Shown: positions 23,874-31,953 of the stretch, piece after piece
Position numbering within the stretch: position 1 is the first letter of the stretch
Layout: every line of letters begins with the position of its first letter
DNA from: Verrucomicrobiaceae bacterium E54
GTDB lineage: Bacteria; Verrucomicrobiota; Verrucomicrobiia; Verrucomicrobiales; Akkermansiaceae
DNA length: 64,000 nt
NCBI GenBank assembly: GCA_022548915.1
Contig: JAKZES010000004.1
Location: 1 to 64,000 of the forward strand
Reading direction: 5' to 3'
Made by a program: the position numbers and the translations under genes
Notes under the pieces: model-generated
Database searches by the model: none
Seen by the model: the letters and a program-made list of their open reading frames with translations, nothing else
What the model was told of the DNA's origin: nothing

Positions 23874-24182
23874 ATGAGTGAAGGCATGGAAACACCGGAT
23901 TCGCTGTGGGAAGTCTGCACGGCCAACAAGCGGCTCGTGCCGATGCCGGACCCTTGGAACCAGCTCTACGGCATGCTCAAGAACACCCGGCGGAAGCCGT
24001 CCGGCGGCTGGGAACCACCGCTGCCGCTCATTCTCGCCGCATGGGATGAATCCATGCCGATCCAGAAGCAGCTGCGATTCAAGGAGCACCTGAAGTGGGC
24101 GGAGGGCCAGGGACAACTGCAGGAAGTCGGAGCGTTCCTCCGCTCGCTGTCGGAGGAGCAGTGGTGCCATTTCGGGGAATAG
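23874..24182 (+). CDS. Hypothetical protein, 102 aa
   Basis: A small protein with WNQLYGMLKNTRRKPSGGWEPPLPLILAAWDESMP and a helical C-terminus. No family is recognised. Trp-rich composition and codon use like the neighbours support a real gene. ATGs at 23874 and 23889 are both possible starts. It lies 66 bp after the PLD-like gene and may be a modulator within the array. Confidence 0.55.
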   Translation: MSEGMETPDSLWEVCTANKRLVPMPDPWNQLYGMLKNTRRKPSGGWEPPLPLILAAWDESMPIQKQLRFKEHLKWAEGQGQLQEVGAFLRSLSEEQWCHFGE

Positions 24183-24272
24183 CGAGGCCCGGGAAAGTGT
24201 TTTTCAGCACGATTTCACCAGATATTGGTTGCAAAGGGTGTCAAAAAGCACCCTATTCTCTCCAGCGAGGCG

Positions 24273-24692
24273 ATGTCATCCCTTCCAGCCAAGGCCTCGA
24301 AAGCCGTCCGTGAGACCATCATCGAAGCCCTGGGGAATCCCGGGCAGAGGTTTCTCGACCGGGCGGGCAGTTCGGGCAACTGGCTGGCCAAGTGGGGCAT
24401 CACCGAAGCGACGATTTACGAGGAGTTGATCGCCGGGCTGCAATGCTCCGATCATCTCTTTCTGAAGAAACGACAACCTGGGAAACCGCAGGCCTACCAG
24501 TGCATCCTCGATTGTCCGGAAGACGGCGACGACTACCCTGCGATCGTGATCCACGTCACCCTTGCACCGCGGGGTGAGCCGCCAAGGGTCCGCGTGGCCG
24601 TCCATCCGAGCGATACTGTTCGCACCCTGCCAGCGCTTCCCTATCCCGATGAAACCGATGAAACCGATGAAAACGACCAAGCCAAGAACTGA
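24273..24692 (+). CDS. Possible toxin partner of the MqsA-like antitoxin
   Basis: 139 residues from the ATG at 24273; the track's TTG start at 24225 is less likely. It contains ATIYEELIAGLQCSDHLFLKKRQPGKPQAYQCIL and PAIVIHVTLAPRGEPPRVRVAVHPS, a mixed alpha/beta layout compatible with a small RelE/MqsR-fold toxin. That is inferred only from position before a MqsA-HTH protein. The acidic tail (DETDETDEN) is encoded by a 9-bp tandem repeat that also supplies the start codons of the next gene in another frame, with a 44-bp overlap. Confidence 0.5.
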   Translation: MSSLPAKASKAVRETIIEALGNPGQRFLDRAGSSGNWLAKWGITEATIYEELIAGLQCSDHLFLKKRQPGKPQAYQCILDCPEDGDDYPAIVIHVTLAPRGEPPRVRVAVHPSDTVRTLPALPYPDETDETDENDQAKN

Positions 24693-26010
24693 CGCCTCTC
24701 AGGGTATCCCCTGCTTCGAGTGTGAGGAGGGAACCTTGGTTCCGACTCTCTGTGACCACCAGGTGGAAGTCGCCGGGGGGAAGGTGCTGACCATTCCCGA
24801 GGTCCCCATGCTGGTGTGCGACCAATGCGGGGACCGGGTCACGGGAGACGAAGGCAACGCACGCATCAACGCATTCCTCGACAAGGCCCTCAACGCCATC
24901 AGTCCCGAGGAGGTGCAGCAGTTTCTCGCCAAATACGGCCTGACGCAGAAGGAGGCCGCCCAGATCACCGGCTACGGCGAGAAGAACATTTCCCGCTGGG
25001 CCTCGGGGCGCGCCCGTCCCTCGGAGTCCGTCAGCAACATCCTGCGTCTGCTGCTCAGTGATGAGGAGGCGTTCGAGCGACTTCGTCGCAAGGATTTCTC
25101 GTCCCGGCCCAAGGTCAGCTACCCCAGGGAACACCGGCAGCCGGACGCCAACGAAAAGAAGGTCTTGTCGGCCATCGACTATCCCAGGCTCGTGGAGATG
25201 GAGTTGGTTCAGGCCACTGCCAGCCCGAAGGAGAAACGGAGCGAAGTCTGCAAACTGACCAAGTCCGGGGACCTGAATGAGCTGGAGGTCCACATGACAC
25301 GGCGCTGGCAGCAGATTGCCGCCTTCAAGGACACCCGCCAGAAGTTCAACCCGGTCAGTGCGGGCCTCTGGAGCTACATCGGTGAACAGAGGGCCGCCAG
25401 CATCGCCACCGAGCCCTACGATCGGAAAAAGCTGCACAAGGCGGTCAAGTCACTGCGTGAGCTGACCCAGCATCCGCTCGCCGACGTTGCCGACCAGGCA
25501 CGCGACATCCTGGCAAAGGCGGGCGTGGCGCTCGTCTTTGTTCCCATCATGAAGGACTGTGCCCTACGCGGCTCCACGCGGCTGCTGACGCCATCCAAGG
25601 CCCTGATCATCCATGGCCTGAAGTTCCGCAGTCTTTCCCAGTTCTGGATCATCTTGTTCCACGAGATCGCCCACCTCCTTCTCCACATCAAGTCACCGAA
25701 GGACGTCTTCACCGATTACGAGGATCAGGATCAGGACGAGCGTGAGCAGAATGCGGACCGATGGGCCTACGACACCCTCGCATCCCTCGATCGGGAACTG
25801 GAATTCAGGTCCAAGTACCCCAAGCCTACCATCTGGCAACTGGAGAGCTACGCCGCAGAGATCAAGGTTCACCCGGCGATTGCCGCCGAGGTTTTCAACA
25901 AGCGTGCCGGGGAAGACGTCATCTCCTATGCCTACCTGAAGAAAAAGAAGCTGTTCCCACAGCTTAGTGAGATCGAGAGGAAGGCCCTGATGACGAGCGC
26001 CTCGACCTGA
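24649..26010 (+). CDS. MqsA-like zinc/HTH antitoxin fused to ImmA/IrrE metallopeptidase
   Basis: Up to 453 residues. Residues about 20-70 hold two Cys pairs (CFECEEG, CDQCGD) of the MqsA type. A helix-turn-helix follows near 96-120 (LTQKEAAQITGYGEKNISRWASG). The C-terminal half contains HEIAHLLLHI (HExxH, near residue 338) of the ImmA/IrrE family, plus a downstream acidic helix. Such fusions couple DNA binding with proteolysis of a repressor or antitoxin. Three in-frame ATGs (24649, 24658, 24667) lie in the tandem repeat MKPMKPMK, so the exact start is ambiguous. A 218-bp gap with a GCCACC-GGC-GGTGGC hairpin (26164-26178) follows. Confidence 0.8.
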   Translation: MKPMKPMKTTKPRTDASQGIPCFECEEGTLVPTLCDHQVEVAGGKVLTIPEVPMLVCDQCGDRVTGDEGNARINAFLDKALNAISPEEVQQFLAKYGLTQKEAAQITGYGEKNISRWASGRARPSESVSNILRLLLSDEEAFERLRRKDFSSRPKVSYPREHRQPDANEKKVLSAIDYPRLVEMELVQATASPKEKRSEVCKLTKSGDLNELEVHMTRRWQQIAAFKDTRQKFNPVSAGLWSYIGEQRAASIATEPYDRKKLHKAVKSLRELTQHPLADVADQARDILAKAGVALVFVPIMKDCALRGSTRLLTPSKALIIHGLKFRSLSQFWIILFHEIAHLLLHIKSPKDVFTDYEDQDQDEREQNADRWAYDTLASLDRELEFRSKYPKPTIWQLESYAAEIKVHPAIAAEVFNKRAGEDVISYAYLKKKKLFPQLSEIERKALMTSAST

Positions 26011-26228
26011 ACGGGACGGAAGTCAGTCCCGGCCGGGGGAAACGGGAGACCGATGAGTAGAGGTTCCACTGGCGCAGGGGCCCGAAACACACCGCATGGA
26101 GCGGAATTTCGTTCACCGGTCGCGGAGACGATGAGCCAGGGGAGAATGACCGCCAAACCCGGAGCCACCGGCGGTGGCGAAGATCGGGTTGCCTCCCGAA
26201 TCCGGAAGGGTTAGGATCGGCTCACGCG

Positions 26229-26471
26229 ATGAGCAAGAAAACGCTGGATCAGGAGAGCCTCGAGATCAGGGAGCTGGAAGCACACTTCCCGACCCTTTCG
26301 GCCGAAGCGTTTTCAGCGGCGGCGAAGCGGTCGCTCGCAGCGGGCGAAAGCGTGACCCAGGCCTTTGGCACCAAGGTGTTCCGAATTTCCCCTGGCGGCG
26401 GACGAGTGGTGGTGAAGACGATCCCCGAGCCGCTGGCGGTTGAGGCCGGCTCGAAGATCCGGATCCGGTGA
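26229..26471 (+). CDS. Antitoxin paired with the zeta-like toxin
   Basis: An 80-residue acidic protein (LDQESLEIRELEAHFPTLSAEAFSAAAKRSLAAGESV). Position and GTGA overlap with the zeta-like gene make it the likely antitoxin, although it is not the classical epsilon protein. The C-terminal basic segment VVVKTIPEPLAVEAGSKIRIR could contact the toxin. The ATG at 26229 follows a 218-bp non-coding gap, so this is a probable internal promoter of the toxin/hsdR block. Confidence 0.65.
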   Translation: MSKKTLDQESLEIRELEAHFPTLSAEAFSAAAKRSLAAGESVTQAFGTKVFRISPGGGRVVVKTIPEPLAVEAGSKIRIR

Positions 26472-27208
26472 GCGACTCCCGGCCAAGGGTGCGAATGTTC
26501 GCCGGGCCCAACGGCTCCGGGAAGAGTTCACTGAAGGAAGTCCTTCCGGAGAAGCTTCAGGGGATTTACCTGAACCCCGACGAGATCGAGGCTACGCTCA
26601 GGCGGGAGCGACGGCTCGATCTCGCCGCCATCCAGCTCGCCGGGGCATCCGGGAAGATCCTTGAGCGGCTTGGCTCGCTTCGCCGTCCTGGATTCACGGG
26701 ATTTGCCGACAGGATTTCGCACGGTGAATCGGAGGATGTGCTCGAGGTGGAACCCGAGGCTGTGGACGCGTATTTCGCGTCGGCCCTCGTCGAGTGCCTG
26801 CGGGAGGAATTGATGGAACGCCGGGTGAGTTTTACGTTTGAGACCGTCATGTCACACGAGTCGAAGGTGGACGTGCTGGTGCGGGCCAAGGACCTGGGAT
26901 ACCGGAGCTACCTCTACTACGTGGCAACCGAGGATGTGGAGATCAACGTCTCGCGGGTGGCCAACCGGGTGGCTCTCGGAGGACACCCGGTACCTGAGGC
27001 CAGCATCCGCAGTCGCTACGACCGGTCGCTCGGGCTGCTCTTTGACGCGATCGTTGCGAGCAACAGAGCCTACATTTTCGATAACTCGGGCGATGGTTCG
27101 CGTCGTTCATGGATCGCCGAGGTGACGGACGGCGAGGAAATCGAACTCAAGACCTCGACAATTCCGTATTGGTTCAAGGAGGCAGTGTTGGACAAGATCG
27201 GCCAGTGA
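26468..27208 (+). CDS. Zeta-toxin-family kinase
   Basis: 246 residues with a GTG start. Walker A is at AGPNGSGKSSL (residues 12-22). YLNPDEIEATL is the substrate-side Asp region. SFTFETVMSH and the Arg-rich lid RVALGGHPVPEASIRSRYDRSL complete the zeta layout. Zeta toxins phosphorylate UDP-N-acetylglucosamine or related nucleotides. Its GTG overlaps the antitoxin stop, and its own stop overlaps the hsdR GTG. The toxin is therefore translationally sandwiched between its antitoxin and the restriction subunit. Confidence 0.83.
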   Translation: MSDSRPRVRMFAGPNGSGKSSLKEVLPEKLQGIYLNPDEIEATLRRERRLDLAAIQLAGASGKILERLGSLRRPGFTGFADRISHGESEDVLEVEPEAVDAYFASALVECLREELMERRVSFTFETVMSHESKVDVLVRAKDLGYRSYLYYVATEDVEINVSRVANRVALGGHPVPEASIRSRYDRSLGLLFDAIVASNRAYIFDNSGDGSRRSWIAEVTDGEEIELKTSTIPYWFKEAVLDKIGQ

Positions 27209-30200
27209 GCGACATCGGCAAGCCAGAGCGAGAGACGCAGGACCGGGTGATCGCCCTGTTCGTGGACGAGCTCGGCTACACCTACCTTGGCGACTGGTCG
27301 GACCGGCCGGCGAACAGCAACGTCGAGGAGGGCCTGCTGACGGCCAATCTCACCCGCCGCGGATATTCGCCGGCGGCGATCAATGGGGCGCTGGAGAAGT
27401 TGCAGAGGGAGGCGGGCAACAAGAGCCGGAAGCTCTACGACAACAACGAGGCGGTCTATGGACTGCTCCGCTACGGGGTGCAGGTGAAGACCGAGGCCGG
27501 CAAGGAGACGGAGACGGTCCACCTGATCGACTGGGAGGGCGGCGAGAACGACTTCGGCATCGCCGAAGAGGTCACGCTCAAGGGGGATCACGAACGGCGA
27601 CCGGACCTGGTGCTCTACGTGAATGGGCTCGCCCTCGGAGTGATCGAGCTGAAGAACAGCCGGGTGAGCATTGGCGATGGGATCCGCCAGCTGATCTCGA
27701 ATCAGAGGCCGGAATTCAACGACTGGTTCTTCAGCACCGTGCAGTTGGTTTTCGCCGGCAGCGACAGCGAGGGGCTGCAATACGGCACCACCGGCACGCC
27801 GGAGAAGTATTTCCTGAAGTGGAAGGAGGACGAGGAGGACGACGAAGGCTACAAGCTCGACAAGTACCTCTCGAAAATGTGCCGCAAGGACCGGCTGCTG
27901 GAGCTGATCCACGATTTCGTGCTCTTCGACGGCGGGGTGAAGAAGGTGCCGCGGGTCCACCAGTATTTCGGCGTGAAGGCCGCCCAGGAGAAGGTGAGGG
28001 CACGGGAGGGCGGCATCATCTGGCAAACCCAGGGCAGCGGGAAGAGTATCGTCATGGTCCTGCTGGCGAAGTGGATCCTGGAGAACCGGCACGACGCCCG
28101 GGTGGTGGTGGTGACCGACCGCGACGAGCTCGACAAGCAGATCGAGAAGGTGCTCAAGCAGGCCGGGGCGGTGCCCGAGACCGACGAGGTGAGGGCCACC
28201 AGCGGTCACGACTTGCGGGAGAAGCTCGGCCAGGCGAATCCGCGGCTGATCTGCTCGCTGGTCCACAAGTTCGGCGTGGCGGGCGTTGACGACTTCGACG
28301 AGTTCATCAAGGAACTCGAATCGCAGCCCAGCAAGACGGTTGGGGAGGTCTTCGTCTTCGTCGATGAATGCCACCGCACCCAGAGCGGGAAGCTGCACAA
28401 GGCGATGAAGGCGATGATGCCGAACGCGGTGTTCATCGGCTTCACGGGCACGCCGCTGCTGAAGAAGGACAAGGCGACCACGCTGGAGGTCTTCGGCCGC
28501 TACATCCACACCTACAAGTTCAGCGAGGCAGTCGAGGACGAGGTGGTCCTGGATCTGATCTACGAGGCTCGCGACATCGACCAGGTGCTGGGCTCCGAAG
28601 AGAAGATCGACGCGTGGTTCGAGGCCAAAACCAAGGGCCTGAACCAGTGGCAGCGGAATGAGCTGAAGAAGAAGTGGGGCACCATGCAGAAGGTGCTCAG
28701 CTCACGCTCGCGGATGGAGAAGGTCGTGGCCGACATCCTCTTCGATTTCAGCACAAAGGCCCGGCTCAGCAGCGAGCGGGGCAATGCGATGCTGGTGGCC
28801 GGCAGCATTTACGAGGCCTGTTGCTACTACAACCTCTTCCGCAAGACGCCGCTGAAGGACAAGTGTGCGGTGGTGACCTCCTATGACCCGAAGGCCGGTG
28901 ATGTGACACGGGAGGACACCGGGGCCGACTCGGAAACCGACCGGCAGACGATCTACCATACCTACACCGAGCTGCTGGAGGACGTCACCCCCAAGGCCGG
29001 CAAGAGCAAGACCGAAACCTATGAGGACGAGGCCAAGCGGCTTTTCACCGACGAGCCCGCCCGGATGAAGCTGCTGATTGTCGTCGACAAGCTGCTGACC
29101 GGCTTCGACGCCCCGAGCTGCACCTACCTCTACATCGACAAGTCGATGCAGGATCACGGCCTGTTCCAGGCAATCTGCCGCACCAACCGGCTCGACGGCG
29201 ACGACAAGGACTTCGGCTTCATCGTCGACTACAAGGATCTCTTCAAGAAGGTGGAGGACGCGATCTCGGTCTATTCCGAGGAACTCGACCACTCGGACGG
29301 CGGACCCGATCCCGAGGTGTTGCTGAAGGAACGTCTGAAGAAGGGAAGGGAGCGGCTGGACAACGCGATCGAGCAGTTGGCCCTGCTGTGTGAGCCGGTG
29401 GAGGCCCCGAAGGACGAGTTGCAGCACATTCGCTACTTCTGCGGCAACACCGAGATCCCCAAGGACCTGAAGGACCGGGAGCCGCAACGGACCGCCCTCT
29501 ACAAAGGTGCCGCCGGTCTGCTGCGGGCCTATGCGAACATCGCCGATGACCTCGACGCCGCCGGCTACGACGCGGCGGCCCGGAACCGGATCAAGGACCG
29601 GCTCGACCACTATGTGAAGCTCCGCGACACGATCCGCAACGCCAGCGGCGAGTCGATCGACCTCAAGGCCTACGAGGCCGACATGCGGCACCTGATCGAC
29701 ACCTACATCGAGGCACGGGACCCCAAGAAGATTTCGCCCTTTGACGACATGCCGCTGCTCGACCTGATCGTGAAGAGCGGCATTTCCAAGGCCATCGGCG
29801 GCAGGCTGAAGAATCTCAAGGGCAACAAGGACGCGATCGCCGAGACCATCGAGAACAACGTCCGCAGCAAGATCATCAAGGAGCAGCTGAACGATCCGGC
29901 GTTTTTCGCCAAGATGTCGAAGCTGCTCGACGAGATCATTGCCGAGCGGAAGCGGAAGGCCGTGGCCTACGAGAAATACCTCCAGAAGATCGCCGCCCTG
30001 GTGGGCAAGGTGCAGGCCGGGCACGAGGATGACGTTCCCGAGGCCCTGAAGAAGAGCAGGGCCGTCCGGGCGATCTACAACAACCTGCTCGACAAGACCG
30101 GCGGCAACCCAAGCGAATCCCCGGCTGCCTATTCCACCGACAAGGACGCGGCCCTGCAACGAGCGCGGGACATCGATGCCGAAGTGCGGCGGGTGAAGCG

Positions 30201-30327
30201 GGCGGACTTCCGCGGCAACCAGGCGAAGGAGAACGAGATCAAGGCGGCGATCTTCCCGCTTCTCGGTGACGACATCGACGAGGTGAACCGGATTTTCGAG
30301 ATCATCAAGCAGCAGGCGGAATACTGA
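27205..30327 (+). CDS. hsdR: Type I restriction endonuclease subunit R
   Basis: 1040 residues from the GTG at 27205 overlapping the zeta stop (GTGA). The N-terminal nuclease has RRPDLVLYVNGLALGVIELKN (D...ELK, near residue 132). The SF2 translocase has WQTQGSGKSI (Walker A, near 275), VFVDECHRTQ (DECH box, near 386) and GFTGTPL, then GFDAPSCTYLYIDK and a Q/R-rich motif FQAICRTNR. The C-terminal helical region binds HsdM. It lies about 7.5 kb downstream of hsdS, an unusually split arrangement, with cargo genes in between. It completes a type I RM complex with hsdM and hsdS. Confidence 0.93.
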   Translation: MSDIGKPERETQDRVIALFVDELGYTYLGDWSDRPANSNVEEGLLTANLTRRGYSPAAINGALEKLQREAGNKSRKLYDNNEAVYGLLRYGVQVKTEAGKETETVHLIDWEGGENDFGIAEEVTLKGDHERRPDLVLYVNGLALGVIELKNSRVSIGDGIRQLISNQRPEFNDWFFSTVQLVFAGSDSEGLQYGTTGTPEKYFLKWKEDEEDDEGYKLDKYLSKMCRKDRLLELIHDFVLFDGGVKKVPRVHQYFGVKAAQEKVRAREGGIIWQTQGSGKSIVMVLLAKWILENRHDARVVVVTDRDELDKQIEKVLKQAGAVPETDEVRATSGHDLREKLGQANPRLICSLVHKFGVAGVDDFDEFIKELESQPSKTVGEVFVFVDECHRTQSGKLHKAMKAMMPNAVFIGFTGTPLLKKDKATTLEVFGRYIHTYKFSEAVEDEVVLDLIYEARDIDQVLGSEEKIDAWFEAKTKGLNQWQRNELKKKWGTMQKVLSSRSRMEKVVADILFDFSTKARLSSERGNAMLVAGSIYEACCYYNLFRKTPLKDKCAVVTSYDPKAGDVTREDTGADSETDRQTIYHTYTELLEDVTPKAGKSKTETYEDEAKRLFTDEPARMKLLIVVDKLLTGFDAPSCTYLYIDKSMQDHGLFQAICRTNRLDGDDKDFGFIVDYKDLFKKVEDAISVYSEELDHSDGGPDPEVLLKERLKKGRERLDNAIEQLALLCEPVEAPKDELQHIRYFCGNTEIPKDLKDREPQRTALYKGAAGLLRAYANIADDLDAAGYDAAARNRIKDRLDHYVKLRDTIRNASGESIDLKAYEADMRHLIDTYIEARDPKKISPFDDMPLLDLIVKSGISKAIGGRLKNLKGNKDAIAETIENNVRSKIIKEQLNDPAFFAKMSKLLDEIIAERKRKAVAYEKYLQKIAALVGKVQAGHEDDVPEALKKSRAVRAIYNNLLDKTGGNPSESPAAYSTDKDAALQRARDIDAEVRRVKRADFRGNQAKENEIKAAIFPLLGDDIDEVNRIFEIIKQQAEY

Positions 30328-31043
30328 TGAGCACCCGCCTCCAGATCGGCGAACTCGAGGTGGAGGTGATCCGCAAGGACATCAAGAACGTCCACCTGAG
30401 CGTGCTGCCACCGGTCGGCAAGGTCCGGCTGTCCGCTCCGGAGCACGTGAAGATCGACACTCTGCGGGTCTATGTGGTGTCCCGGCTGCAGTGGATCCGC
30501 AAGCAGCAGGAGAAGCTCAAGGGTCAGGACCGGGAGACTCCCCGGGACTACGTGGAGCGTGAGAGCCACTATCTGTGGGGAAAGCGTTATCTGCTGACGA
30601 TCGATGAAAAGGATGAGCCCCCGAAGGTCGAGCTGACCCATCGGCAGATGATCCTCCAAGTGCGTCCTGGGGCGACGCAGGCGAAGCGGGAGGAGGTTCT
30701 GGCTTCATGGTATCGGGACCGGTTGCGGGAGGCGGTGCCGCCGCTCATCGCCCGCTGGGAGCCGATGCTCGGCGTGAAGGTGAAGAGGTTCTTCATCCAG
30801 CACATGAAGACGAAGTGGGGCGGATGCAGCCCGGAGCGGGGAACGGTCCGGCTGAACAGCGAGCTGGCGAAAAAGCCACCGGAGTGCCTCGAATATCTCG
30901 TGGTGCATGAAATGGTCCACCTCCTCGAGCCGACCCACAACGATCGGTTCCTCGGCCTCATGGACCGCTTCATGCCGAACTGGCGGAGCCGGCGGGCGAC
31001 ACTGAACAGCCTACCGGTGCGGCACGAGACGTGGGGGTATTGA
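30327..31043 (+). CDS. YgjP/SprT-like zinc metallopeptidase (DUF45, M48-related)
   Basis: 238 residues with a TGATG overlap to hsdR. The C-terminal domain has KTKWGGCSPERGTVRLNSEL and YLVVHEMVHLLEPTHNDRF, giving the HExxH zinc site near residue 193 with a downstream His. This family is often the last gene of type I RM operons; its role there is not established (processing or quality control of HsdR is a hypothesis). There is no signal peptide, so it is cytoplasmic. Confidence 0.86.
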   Translation: MSTRLQIGELEVEVIRKDIKNVHLSVLPPVGKVRLSAPEHVKIDTLRVYVVSRLQWIRKQQEKLKGQDRETPRDYVERESHYLWGKRYLLTIDEKDEPPKVELTHRQMILQVRPGATQAKREEVLASWYRDRLREAVPPLIARWEPMLGVKVKRFFIQHMKTKWGGCSPERGTVRLNSELAKKPPECLEYLVVHEMVHLLEPTHNDRFLGLMDRFMPNWRSRRATLNSLPVRHETWGY

Positions 31044-31528
31044 TGGGGGAGGCCAGTAGAGAATTTCCAGTATTAAGCATGAAACATCCACGGGATTGGA
31101 GTCCCAACACCCTCAATTACATTGCCCTGATTCCTGCGGTGATTCTGATCTACTCTCTCATGGAAGGCGAGTTGTTCGTGCGGGCCGCAGTGGCCATCTT
31201 GGCCGGTTTTCTTGGTCCGCTCTTCCTATGCCTTGCCAGCTTGTTGTGTGGTGTCTTGTTTGATCATATTCTTGGGCAAAACACAGCTCAGGCAAGAACG
31301 ACGAAGGGTGAGCTTTCTGGATTCTTCCGCTCGTTCATCGGTCCATTCTACCTCGTGCTGATCCTCTGCATGGCCCTGCCTGTGCTTCCGAAGAACCGTG
31401 CCACACACCGCGAGGCACTCATGGATCGGGCCATCCAGAGTTTGCTGGAGGACGATGGTCCGCGGTTCAGTCCGGTCTCTATCAACGCACTGAAGGCCGA
31501 GATGCGAGAGATGGACAGCGGGGAGTAG
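31043..31528 (+). CDS. Hypothetical membrane protein ending the array
   Basis: 161 residues from the ATG at 31043 (TGATG overlap with the peptidase). Three hydrophobic stretches are visible (YIALIPAVILIYSL, AVAILAGFLGPLFLCLASLLCGVL and FIGPFYLVLILCMALPVL). A hydrophilic C-terminus follows. Family unknown. As the last coupled gene of a defence array, a membrane-perturbing effector is conceivable but unsupported. About 170 bp without a gene follow before the hairpin array. Confidence 0.6.
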   Translation: MGEASREFPVLSMKHPRDWSPNTLNYIALIPAVILIYSLMEGELFVRAAVAILAGFLGPLFLCLASLLCGVLFDHILGQNTAQARTTKGELSGFFRSFIGPFYLVLILCMALPVLPKNRATHREALMDRAIQSLLEDDGPRFSPVSINALKAEMREMDSGE

Positions 31529-31701
31529 GAGGGCCAGGAAGTAGACGCTTTGGCATGACCGCAGCGAGCGACTCATTCGTTCATAGCGATTAGAATGACA
31601 GGAATGGATCAATGGGTTGCAGCGCGGCCCGCGTAGGCGGCTTGTTGGTCGGTAACCGCGAGGGGAGGAGTTGGAGCATTGGCTTGCCAAATACCGATCA
31701 G

Positions 31702-31890
31702 CCACTGCTCCAGTGGGGCGGTAGGCCCTGACAATTTCGGATGAGTCAGGGAGCGGGACCAGGCTCCGACTCTCTACGGGTTTGCTCCAGTCGGTCTCTG
31801 CACGGCTGCGCCGTGCAGCAGCCCTCCTCCGCAAACCGTAGAGAGTCACGAGCGGTCCCTCTGATAGCTGCCGGCTATCGCCGGCAGCTA
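31702..31890. repeat. Array of four perfect hairpins (candidate origin or structured RNA)
   Basis: In order: CCACTG-CTC-CAGTGG (31702-31716); CCCTGAC/GTCAGGG (31726-31751); a long stem with arms GACTCTCTACGGGTTTGC (31768-31785) and GCAAACCGTAGAGAGTC (31831-31847), one bulged G, enclosing CTGCACGGC-TGC-GCCGTGCAG (31798-31818); and TAGCTGCCGGC-TATC-GCCGGCAGCTA (31865-31890). The array sits between convergent genes, next to the candidate replication initiator. The 425-bp gap (31529-31953) holds no gene. Confidence 0.7.
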
Positions 31891-31953
31891 CGCTTGACCC
31901 TATTCCTCGTTGATGGGGAGGATGGTGGGTCTGCTGGTAGGAGGGTTAGGGAT

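Noticed and set aside
27070-30159. Two long minus-strand ORFs (479 and 485 aa) over hsdR
   Set aside because: Mirror frames of a GC-rich hsdR; no recognisable protein features.
31702-31890. Hairpin array as the retron ncRNA of the RT
   Set aside because: It lies about 10 kb from the RT, beyond a long convergent boundary, and the RT core looks unknown-group/Abi-like rather than retron-like; kept only as a low-interest possibility.
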